DNA of 9,052 bases from Pseudarthrobacter sp. (GTDB lineage Bacteria > Actinomycetota > Actinomycetes > Actinomycetales > Micrococcaceae). The notes below the pieces were generated by a model. It made no database searches and was not told the origin of the DNA. It saw only the letters and a program-made list of their open reading frames with translations. Numbering within the stretch: the first letter of the stretch is position 1; every line of letters starts with the position of its first letter. This document shows positions 1 to 5,534 of this stretch, in pieces. Location of the stretch: positions 1-9,052 of the forward strand of contig JABFWC010000125.1 of NCBI GenBank assembly GCA_013362385.1. Reading direction: 5' to 3'. The translations under genes and the position numbers were made by a program.

Positions 1-38
1 TGTAGATGTCGTTTTCACGATGGAAAACGACATCTACG
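1..38. repeat. Palindromic repeat, copy 1 (possibly cut by window edge)
   Basis: Positions 1-16 pair with 23-38 as a 16-bp hairpin (one G-T pair at the outer end) around a 6-nt loop. The inner part carries TGTCGTTTT on the left and AAAACGACA on the right, the same core as the palindromes at 3324-3375 and 4389-4440. The outer arms differ from those copies, and the left arm may continue beyond the window. It lies about 87 bp downstream of the purH stop codon. A G-rich run follows at 52-66, loosely like the G-rich tag beside copy 3. No T-tract follows the stem, so it is not a typical intrinsic terminator, although a transcript-end role is possible. Confidence 0.7.
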
Positions 39-124
39 CAGCAATCGATGAGTGGGGGGTGGGTGGGCCCACGCCGCCCGGGTTCCCTGGCCGAGCGCCA
101 GCGAGGTTAGGGCGGCGGTGGGGA

Positions 125-1810
125 TCAGTGGAAGAAGTGGCGCGCTCCGGTGAAGTACATCGTGATGCCGGCAGCGTTGGCTGCCGCAATGACTTCCTCG
201 TCCCGGACGGATCCCCCGGGCTGCACGACGGCGCGCACGCCGGCGTCGATCAGGATCTGCAGGCCGTCAGCGAACGGGAAGAACGCGTCGGAGGCTGCCA
301 CGGCGCCACGCGCACGCTGGGGTGCCCCGGCACCACTGGCGTTGGAGGCACCACCGGCACCTTCGACGCCGGACTCCACGGCGACGCCCAGGGTGTTGGC
401 CCGCTCCACGGCAAGGCGGCAGGAGTCGAGCCGGTTGACCTGGCCCATGCCGATGCCCACTGCCGCGCCGTCGTGGGACAGCAGGATCGCGTTGGACTTG
501 GCGGCCCGGCACGCGGTCCAGGCGAAGGCGAGGTCGGCGAGCGTCTTCTCGTCCGCCGCCTCACCGGCGGCGAGGGTCCAGTTGGCGGGGTTGTCGCCTT
601 CGGCGTCGACCTTGTCGGCGACCTGGACCAGCATGCCGCCCGAGACCTGGCGGAACTCCGTGGGGTAGCGTCCATAGCCCTCCGGCAGGGCGAGGAGGCG
701 GATGTTCTTCTTCTTGGACAGGATCTCCACCGCCTCCGGCTCGAAGCCGGGCGCGATGACGACCTCGGTGAAGATGTCCTTGACGGTGTTGGCCATGCCG
801 GCGGTCACGGTGCGGTTGGCGGCGATGACGCCGCCGTAGGCGGAGACGGGATCGCAGGCGTGGGCCTTGGCGTGTGCGTCCGCGATGGGGTCCGCGGCGC
901 CGGCGGAACCGACGGCGATGCCGCACGGGTTGGCGTGCTTGATGATGGCGACGGCGGGCTCGCTGAAGTCGAAGGCGGCGCGCAGGGCGGCGTCGGCGTC
1001 GACGAAGTTGTTGTAGCTCATGGCCTTGCCGTGCAGCTGGTCGGCCTGGGCGATGCCCACGGGCGCGGCGTTGTCGACGTAGAGGGCGGCCTGCTGGTGC
1101 GGGTTCTCGCCATAGCGCAGGACCTCGGAGCGTTCCAGGGACAGGCCTGCGTAGGCGGGCCAGTCGATGACGCCGTCGCCGTCCTCGTCGAGGAACTGGC
1201 TGGCGGTCCAGGTGGCAACGGCATTGTCGTAGGACGCGGTGTGGGCGAACGCCTTGGCGGCGAGGCGGCGGCGGGTCTTCAGGTCGAAGCCGCCAGCGGC
1301 GGCGGCCTCCACCACCTGGCCGTAAAAGTTGGGGTCGACAACAATGGCGACGGCGGCGTGGTTCTTGGCTGCCGAGCGCACCATCGCAGGGCCTCCGATG
1401 TCGATCTGTTCGACGACGTCGTCCTGCGCGGCACCGGACTTGACGGTCTCCACGAATGGGTAAAGGTTCACCACCACCAGGTCGAACGCCTCGATCTCCA
1501 TGCTGGCGAGGGTCTCCATGTGGGCCGGAACGCGGCGGTCGGCCAGGATGCCGCCGTGGATGCGCGGGTGCAGCGTCTTCACGCGGCCGTCCAGCATTTC
1601 CGGGGAACCGGTGACTTCCTCGACCTCCTGGACGGGAATGCCGGCGGCGGCAATTTTCTTGGCCGTGGAGCCGGTGGAGACCAGCTTCACGCCCGCCGCA
1701 TGCAGGCCCTTGGCGAGCTCCTCCAGGCCGGTCTTGTCGTAAACCGAGATCAGGGCCCGGCGGATGGGTACACGGTCAATGGATACGCGTTCATGCTGCG
1801 TGAAGCTCAC
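125..1810 (-). CDS. purH: Bifunctional AICAR transformylase / IMP cyclohydrolase
   Basis: This cytoplasmic enzyme carries out the last two steps of de novo IMP synthesis: formylation of AICAR with 10-formyl-THF, then cyclisation of FAICAR. The 561-residue product has the N-terminal MGS-like cyclohydrolase domain (about 17-160; STGST at 45-49, DGRVKTLHP at 74-82). The transformylase domain follows (about 165-561), with the catalytic KHANPCG motif at 291-297 and the family's C-terminal ending TGARHFFH. It starts at GTG with a GGAG Shine-Dalgarno 6 nt upstream. It is longer than E. coli PurH (529 aa), partly through a Gly/Ala/Ser-rich stretch at about 481-497, just before the conserved [10 protein letters not shown] segment. 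In mycobacteria purH directly follows purN. Here the two are about 2.6 kb apart but on the same strand, so purH probably has its own promoter in the 142-bp gap shared with the divergent transporter. Confidence 0.98.
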   Translation of the reverse strand: MSFTQHERVSIDRVPIRRALISVYDKTGLEELAKGLHAAGVKLVSTGSTAKKIAAAGIPVQEVEEVTGSPEMLDGRVKTLHPRIHGGILADRRVPAHMETLASMEIEAFDLVVVNLYPFVETVKSGAAQDDVVEQIDIGGPAMVRSAAKNHAAVAIVVDPNFYGQVVEAAAAGGFDLKTRRRLAAKAFAHTASYDNAVATWTASQFLDEDGDGVIDWPAYAGLSLERSEVLRYGENPHQQAALYVDNAAPVGIAQADQLHGKAMSYNNFVDADAALRAAFDFSEPAVAIIKHANPCGIAVGSAGAADPIADAHAKAHACDPVSAYGGVIAANRTVTAGMANTVKDIFTEVVIAPGFEPEAVEILSKKKNIRLLALPEGYGRYPTEFRQVSGGMLVQVADKVDAEGDNPANWTLAAGEAADEKTLADLAFAWTACRAAKSNAILLSHDGAAVGIGMGQVNRLDSCRLAVERANTLGVAVESGVEGAGGASNASGAGAPQRARGAVAASDAFFPFADGLQILIDAGVRAVVQPGGSVRDEEVIAAANAAGITMYFTGARHFFH

Positions 1811-1952
1811 AAATGTCTCCGTCTTATCTCGCGGAACGAGGCCGCGGTTGGTGGGGATAGGGCCAGTTTATCGCGATGGGCGCGGTTGCCCGTGTGTCTG
1901 CCGGAGTGTGAACGCGGTGGGGCCGGGCTAGAGTTTTCAACAGGAGGCGGCG
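1811..1952. promoter_or_regulatory. Divergent promoter region, purH / MFS transporter
   Basis: This 142-bp gap separates two genes that start away from each other, so it should hold promoters for both. For purH a -10-like TAAACT is read on the minus strand from 1870 to 1865, without a clear -35. For the transporter a -10-like TAGAGT lies at 1929-1934, also with only a weak -35. Neither box is convincing alone. No known purine riboswitch signature was recognised in the purH leader. Confidence 0.35.
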
Positions 1953-3305
1953 ATGAATACTTACACCACTGTGCCCAGCGGCGAACAGGTGGTCCAGGAA
2001 CTGCCCTGGCGATGGAAAGTCCAAGGCAGGATCTTCCTGATCGGGGGCCTGGGCTTCATGTTCGATGCCTGGGACGTGACCCTGAACGGCATTTTGATCC
2101 CGCTGCTGTCCAAGCACTGGTCGCTCACGCCCGGGGACGCGGCATGGGTTGGCACCGCGAACCTGATCGGCATGGCACTGGGCGCCTTTGTCTGGGGCAC
2201 GATTGCGGACACCGTGGGGCGCCGGAAGGCCTTCACCGCCACGCTGCTGCTGTTCTCCCTGTTCACGGTGCTGGGTGCGTTCGCCCCGGACTTCGCCTGG
2301 TTCTGCGTCTTCCGGTTCATGGCGGGCTTCGGCCTGGGCGGCTGCATCCCGGTGGACTATGCCCTGGTGGGCGAGTTCACGCCGCGCAAGCAGCGCGGGA
2401 AGGTGCTCACGGCGATGGATGGCTGGTGGCCCGTCGGTGCCGCCCTGGCAGGCTTTGTCTCCGCGGGGCTGGTTGCCCTGTACGGGGACTGGCGCCTGAC
2501 CATGCTGGTGATGGTGCTGCCGGCGCTGCTGGTGTTCTGGGTCCGCCGCAGTGTGCCCGAGTCACCGCTGTTCCTGATCCGCAAGGGCCGGCGGGAGGAG
2601 GCGGCGCGGATTATCGACGGGCTGGTGGCCGCCACCGGCGCGGAGGCACGGGCCTACAGCCTGCCCGATGCCAGGGACGTGCCGCGGCTCTCGGCCGGCA
2701 GCGCGTGGACGCAACTGCGGTCGGTCTGGCGGTTCAATTGGAAGATCACGGCCGCTGCCTGGTCCCTCTTCTTCAGCATCCTGCTGGTGTACTACCTGTC
2801 GCTGACCTGGATGCCCCGAATCCTGATCGGCGCGGGTTTCGCCGAATACAAGGCGTTCGTGACCACGGCGTCCATGGCCGCCGTCGGCTTCCTGGGCGTG
2901 GTGGTGGCTGCCCTGCTGGTGGAGCGGGTGGGCCGTAAGTGGGTCCTGGCCATCACCGGTCCGCTGTCAGCACTGACGCTGGTGATCGTGGCCATCGTGG
3001 TGGACATCCCCACGGCTGCGGTGTTCTGGCTGCTCGTTTTCGGCTTCGTGGTGCAGGTCGCCATCCCGGTGCTCTACGCGTACGTGTCCGAGCTTTACCC
3101 CACCGAGCTGCGCGGGACCGGGTTCGGCTGGGCGTCCACATTCTCGCGGCTGGGAGCGGGGTTCGGTCCGCTCATCTTCGCCAACTACTTCTGGCCCGAG
3201 CTGGGCCTGGCCACGTCCTTCGCGCTGGCAGGCGCACTGGTGCTGGCCGCCGTCGCCTGGATGGCGTTCTTCTCCCCCGAAACCCGGCAGCGCCGCCTCG
3301 AGTAG
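1953..3305 (+). CDS. MFS transporter, NiaP/SV2-like, substrate unknown
   Basis: A 450-residue inner-membrane permease of the major facilitator superfamily with the usual two six-helix halves. The N-terminal half has FDAWD at 37-41 in helix 1, the MFS motif GTIADTVGRRK at 82-92 after helix 2, RFMAGFGLGG at 121-130, and PRKQRGK at 144-150. The central loop begins with VPESPLFLIRKGR (201-213). The C-terminal half repeats the loop motif as ERVGRKW (324-330) and has the helix 10-11 motif YVSELYPTELRG (377-388), typical of the sugar-porter/SV2-like branch. The helix 1 and loop motifs resemble bacterial niacin transporters of the NiaP type, but related permeases carry aromatic acids or other organic anions, so the substrate is uncertain. 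AGGAGG at 1942-1947, 5 nt before the ATG, fixes the start. It runs divergently from purH and converges on the endonuclease gene. Confidence 0.93.
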   Translation: MNTYTTVPSGEQVVQELPWRWKVQGRIFLIGGLGFMFDAWDVTLNGILIPLLSKHWSLTPGDAAWVGTANLIGMALGAFVWGTIADTVGRRKAFTATLLLFSLFTVLGAFAPDFAWFCVFRFMAGFGLGGCIPVDYALVGEFTPRKQRGKVLTAMDGWWPVGAALAGFVSAGLVALYGDWRLTMLVMVLPALLVFWVRRSVPESPLFLIRKGRREEAARIIDGLVAATGAEARAYSLPDARDVPRLSAGSAWTQLRSVWRFNWKITAAAWSLFFSILLVYYLSLTWMPRILIGAGFAEYKAFVTTASMAAVGFLGVVVAALLVERVGRKWVLAITGPLSALTLVIVAIVVDIPTAAVFWLLVFGFVVQVAIPVLYAYVSELYPTELRGTGFGWASTFSRLGAGFGPLIFANYFWPELGLATSFALAGALVLAAVAWMAFFSPETRQRRLE

Positions 3306-3311
3306 CCCTTT

Positions 3312-3375
3312 CCCCTCCCAACCAGGTAGCGCCAGGTGTCGTTTTGAACCCTCAGAACGACATCTGGCGCTACCT
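3312..3375. repeat. 52-bp palindrome with CCCCTCCCAAC tag, copy 2
   Basis: The palindrome occupies 3324-3375. Positions 3324-3347 pair with 3352-3375 as a 24-bp stem around the 4-nt loop ACCC. There are two non-Watson-Crick positions, both G-T, so they are G-U pairs if the plus strand is transcribed. The outer ends read AGGT...ACCT. The tag CCCCTCCCAACC (3312-3323) lies immediately to its left. It sits between the convergent 3' ends of the transporter (18 bp past its stop) and the endonuclease gene, whose TAG stop (3374-3376) shares two bases with the palindrome. It may also act as a bidirectional transcript end, though no T-tract directly follows. Confidence 0.85.
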
Positions 3376-4318
3376 ACTTTTGACTCTTCGGTGACCAGCC
3401 CCGTGACAGCAGCATCCGTTTCACTTTGGCCACGGCACGCTTCGCGTCATTCTCCATATGGTGTTTGGAAATCCGCACGAGAAGCCAACCTGCACGGTCG
3501 AAATCCTCTTCGCGGGCAATGTCCCTGACTATCTGCCCGGCCTCCGAGTGCCCTTCGCCGTCGTACTCCACGCCCACCTTGAATTCCGGATAGCTCAAGT
3601 CAGGCTGGCGTACTACGCCGGCAGTCAGCTTCGTGGGCACGTTCAGTAAAGGCTCGGGCAGGCCCGCGTCCTCGAGCGCAAGCCGCAACCTGGTTTCCGG
3701 GGCGGAGTCGGAGCCCACCCGGGCCAGGTCGAGGGCAAGCCGGGCCTTGCGGATGCCGGGTGTTCCCCTGTGCCGGTCGAGCATTTCCTCGAGGTCCGCT
3801 CTGGATGCATACGGCGCATCTCTTCCTTCGAAGTCCGGTCTCGGCATCCGTAGCAGGTGGTCGGCCACCACGGTCAGCTCCTCGATGCTCATTTTGCGCG
3901 AGCAATCCAGCCACGTCCTCACCCGCGAAGTGACCAACAGACCGGCGTGGGTGACTATCTCGTCTGCGAAGAATTGCCCGCGGTGTCCCTTGACGCCAGG
4001 TCGGCGCATGATGGCAAAGGCGTCCGGGCGGGAGATGTGAAGAAGGGGTTCATCCTTGCCCGGCAGGAATCCGGGAAACTGCCACAGCAGGAAAGCTGAC
4101 GCGTGCGAAGCTGCGGCAAACTCCGTCACCAAAGTATAGGGACGGATCCGAGGAGCAAGGTCGGCCAACTCACCGGCTTCCGGCACCCGGACTCCCCTGC
4201 TCGGCCGCTGCAAGCCGTGGTGACGTAGACGCCTTCGGCTGATGCCGGCGTCGACGGCTTCTTGGAAGGTGAACGGCAAGGACGCTAGCTGGAGGGGCAG
4301 GTGGCTTGGAACCTTCAT
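3374..4318 (-). CDS. AbiEi-like N-domain + DUF559 (Vsr-like) endonuclease-domain protein
   Basis: A 314-residue protein of the actinobacterial AbiEi-like/DUF559 family. Residues about 10-46 form a basic, probably winged-helix segment (FQEAVDAGISRRRLRHHG) like the N-terminus of AbiEi antitoxins. Residues about 60-155 resemble the AbiEi middle region (SHASAFLLW, VTSRVRTWLD). Residues about 204-305 are the DUF559 domain of the PD-(D/E)XK/Vsr-like nuclease group: E208 in SAPETRLR, the PDLSYPEFKVGVEYDGEGH block with D240, E251, D253 and H257, then RD at 265-266 and the GWLLVRIS strand. The putative metal-binding acidic residues are all present, so the nuclease may be active, but the true substrate of this family is unknown to me. 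No AbiEii nucleotidyltransferase partner is adjacent. The ATG is the natural start, although its Shine-Dalgarno is weak. GC content looks lower than in the neighbours, and inverted palindromes flank the gene, consistent with transfer. Confidence 0.88.
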   Translation of the reverse strand: MKVPSHLPLQLASLPFTFQEAVDAGISRRRLRHHGLQRPSRGVRVPEAGELADLAPRIRPYTLVTEFAAASHASAFLLWQFPGFLPGKDEPLLHISRPDAFAIMRRPGVKGHRGQFFADEIVTHAGLLVTSRVRTWLDCSRKMSIEELTVVADHLLRMPRPDFEGRDAPYASRADLEEMLDRHRGTPGIRKARLALDLARVGSDSAPETRLRLALEDAGLPEPLLNVPTKLTAGVVRQPDLSYPEFKVGVEYDGEGHSEAGQIVRDIAREEDFDRAGWLLVRISKHHMENDAKRAVAKVKRMLLSRGWSPKSQK

Positions 4319-4355
4319 CGGCCCATCGTGTCAGGCACGGCGGGAGGCTGCGGAG

Positions 4356-4385
4356 GTTATCCACAGGCGGTTACCTCTCCGGCAA
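4356..4385 (-). promoter_or_regulatory. Putative promoter of the DUF559 gene
   Basis: Read on the minus strand, TTGCCG (4385-4380) and GATAAC (4361-4356) are spaced by 18 bp and each match 4 of 6 consensus positions of the housekeeping sigma factor. Transcription would begin about 30 nt before the ATG. The -10 box overlaps the DnaA box, and the -35 box starts only 4 bp from palindrome copy 3. The assignment is by eye. Confidence 0.35.
4357..4365 (+). promoter_or_regulatory. Perfect DnaA box TTATCCACA
   Basis: TTATCCACA is the high-affinity DnaA-binding consensus. One exact copy lies 38 bp upstream of the DUF559 start, inside the palindrome-bounded block and over the likely -10 box. By chance a given 9-mer would be expected about 0.07 times on both strands of 9 kb at uniform base composition. 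It is a single box, with no AT-rich unwinding region or cluster, so it is not an origin. Regulation by DnaA is inferred. Confidence 0.6.
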
Positions 4386-4388
4386 ACG

Positions 4389-4452
4389 AGGTCGCACTAA
4401 GTGTCGTTTTGAGGGGTCAAAACGACACTTGGTGCGACCTAGTTGGGAGGGG
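4389..4452. repeat. 52-bp palindrome with CCCCTCCCAAC tag, copy 3 (inverted)
   Basis: The palindrome occupies 4389-4440. Positions 4389-4412 pair with 4417-4440 as a 24-bp stem around the loop GGGG, with a single T-G pair. Stem length, loop length, AGGT/ACCT ends and the TGTCGTTTTGA core equal those of the copy at 3324-3375. The tag is on the right side here (GTTGGGAGGGG, 4442-4452), so the two copies face outward in opposite directions. It lies 14 bp past the purN stop codon and 70 bp upstream of the DUF559 start. Confidence 0.85.
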
Positions 4453-4454
4453 CG

Positions 4455-5036
4455 TCAGTTGGCGGAGAACGCGGGGTCGGCGGCGAGGGCGGCCAGGGTG
4501 GAGACCAGGAGCCGGCGTTCGACTACCTTGATGCGCTCGTGCAGGGTCTCCTCGGTATCGGAGTCCTCGATGGCCACGGCCTCCTGCGCGATGATGGGCC
4601 CGGTGTCCACGCCGGCGTCGGCCCAGTGCACGGTGCAGCCGGTCACCTTCACGCCGTAGGCCATGGCGTCCCGCACCCCGTGGGCCCCCGGGAATGCCGG
4701 GAGCAGCGCGGGGTGGGTGTTGAGGTAGCGGCCGTTGAACGCGTCGATGAATTCCGGGCTGACGATCCGCATGAAGCCTGATGACACCACCACGTCGGGT
4801 TTGTACGCGGCGACGGCGTCGGTCAGTGCCGCGTTCCACTGCGCCCGGTCCGGGTAGGACCTGAAGTCCACGACGAAAGTAGGGATGCCGGCAGCGGCGG
4901 AGCGCTCGACGCCGAACGTCCCTTCACGGTCTGCCCCCACCGCGGCGATGTCGACGTCGAGCTGGCCCGCCTTGACAGCGTCGATGACGGCCTGGAGGTT
5001 GGACCCGGTTCCGGAGACGAGGACGACGATACGCAT
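4455..5036 (-). CDS. purN: Phosphoribosylglycinamide formyltransferase (GART)
   Basis: This cytoplasmic enzyme transfers a formyl group from 10-formyl-THF to GAR, giving FGAR, the third step of purine synthesis. The 193-residue product is close to the family length (E. coli 212). It has the phosphate-binding loop SGTGSNLQ at 8-15, the catalytic NTHPALLP block with N106 and H108, and D143 in GVDTGPI, so all three active-site residues are present. Translation begins at ATG without an evident Shine-Dalgarno. A TAAGCT box ends 6 nt before the ATG on the minus strand, which would suit a leaderless transcript. It is only 39 bp from the divergent small membrane gene and about 2.6 kb upstream of purH, its usual neighbour in mycobacteria. 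Confidence 0.97.
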   Translation of the reverse strand: MRIVVLVSGTGSNLQAVIDAVKAGQLDVDIAAVGADREGTFGVERSAAAGIPTFVVDFRSYPDRAQWNAALTDAVAAYKPDVVVSSGFMRIVSPEFIDAFNGRYLNTHPALLPAFPGAHGVRDAMAYGVKVTGCTVHWADAGVDTGPIIAQEAVAIEDSDTEETLHERIKVVERRLLVSTLAALAADPAFSAN

Positions 5037-5075
5037 TGGACCAGCTTAGGTGCACGCTCGCGTACGCTGGAAAAC
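5037..5075. promoter_or_regulatory. 39-bp divergent promoter interval with paired -10-like boxes
   Basis: The gap between the purN and membrane-protein start codons is too short for two ordinary leadered promoters. TANNNT boxes occur in both directions: TAAGCT on the minus strand (5048-5043), 6 nt before the purN ATG, and TACGCT on the plus strand (5063-5068), 7 nt before the other ATG. This spacing fits leaderless starts, which are common in actinobacteria. Neither has a good -35. Confidence 0.3.
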
Positions 5076-5507
5076 ATGAACAGCACACCGGGCCGGGGCG
5101 GGCAGCAGCAGGCCAGAGCGCCGCGCAGCGAGGCGGCCAAAGCCTCCCTGGCAAAGACCCACACGCTGTTCCGGACGTTCGTTGTCTCCGTGCTCGGCGC
5201 GTTCTTCGTCTACCAGCTGGACGTGAACTACCTGTGGCTGGCCACAATCCTGACTGCTGCCGGGGTTGTCCTCGGCGTGGTGCTGCTGGTCAGGGCGGCC
5301 AGGCTGAGGGAATCCCGGCTGGTGCTGTTCGGCACCATTTCGGGCCTGGTGGTGGCCGCGGTCATGGTGCTGCTGATCGTCAGCACCCTGGTGTTTTTTG
5401 ACCAGGTGCGCGAGTACCAGGCGTGCATGGGACGCGCCCTGACGGACCGTGCGGCCCACGCCTGCATGGTGCAGTTCCAGGACCTCCTACCCACCAGGGT
5501 CAGGTAA
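5076..5507 (+). CDS. Small three-helix membrane protein, function unknown
   Basis: A 143-residue protein with a basic, Gln/Ala-rich cytoplasmic N-terminus (about 1-30) and three hydrophobic segments at about 32-50, 53-75 and 82-107. The C-terminal tail has two cysteines, C117 and C130. With the positive-inside rule the N-terminus is cytoplasmic and the tail is outside, so the cysteines could form a disulfide; this is inference. I do not recognise a named family. It is divergent from purN, with 39 bp between the start codons, and convergent with the perM-like gene (27 bp between stops). No strong Shine-Dalgarno precedes the ATG (only GGA about 4 nt upstream), so leaderless translation is possible. 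The reading frame is well framed and codon use is typical of the window, so the gene is probably real. Confidence 0.8.
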   Translation: MNSTPGRGGQQQARAPRSEAAKASLAKTHTLFRTFVVSVLGAFFVYQLDVNYLWLATILTAAGVVLGVVLLVRAARLRESRLVLFGTISGLVVAAVMVLLIVSTLVFFDQVREYQACMGRALTDRAAHACMVQFQDLLPTRVR

Positions 5508-5534
5508 GCCGGGCGGACGGGCGGCACAAGAGTC

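Larger units (their letters stand above)
3312..4452. mobile_element. Candidate palindrome-flanked endonuclease cassette
   Basis: A 1,141-bp block is bounded by inverted repeats: 3312-3347 and the reverse complement of 4417-4452 agree at 32 of 36 positions. Each terminal repeat is made of the tag CCCCTCCCAAC(C/T) and one arm of a 52-bp palindrome. The block holds a single gene (DUF559 endonuclease-domain protein), a DnaA box and a putative promoter. The sampled endonuclease sequence is visibly less GC-rich than purH (about 53-63% against about 77% in hand-counted 60-base lines). The block separates purN from the transporter and purH. Against a simple transposon: no direct target duplication is visible (CCCTTT on the left, CGTCAG on the right), and the repeats may be independent REP-like elements. 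Mobility is inferred, not shown. Confidence 0.4.

Noticed and set aside
1811..1952. ZTP (pfl) riboswitch in the purH leader
   Set aside because: Such elements can precede purH, but I found no convincing match to its conserved blocks, and the putative leader is short.
20..2938. A 972-codon open frame on the plus strand across purH and into the transporter
   Set aside because: It is antisense to purH and out of frame with the transporter. It arises from high GC content, has low-complexity Gly/Val/Asp-rich sequence and no recognisable domain.
3324..3375. Palindromes read simply as intrinsic terminators
   Set aside because: None of the three is directly followed by a T-tract on either strand, and two share extended identity, a tag and exact geometry, which ordinary terminators would not. 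A secondary role in ending transcripts remains possible.
4341..4385. Replication origin suggested by the DnaA box
   Set aside because: There is only one box, with no AT-rich unwinding region and no dnaA/dnaN or plasmid replication genes nearby.
3306..4458. Target-site duplication at the cassette ends
   Set aside because: Sequence just outside the inverted repeats does not match (CCCTTT against CGTCAG), so no duplication can be claimed.
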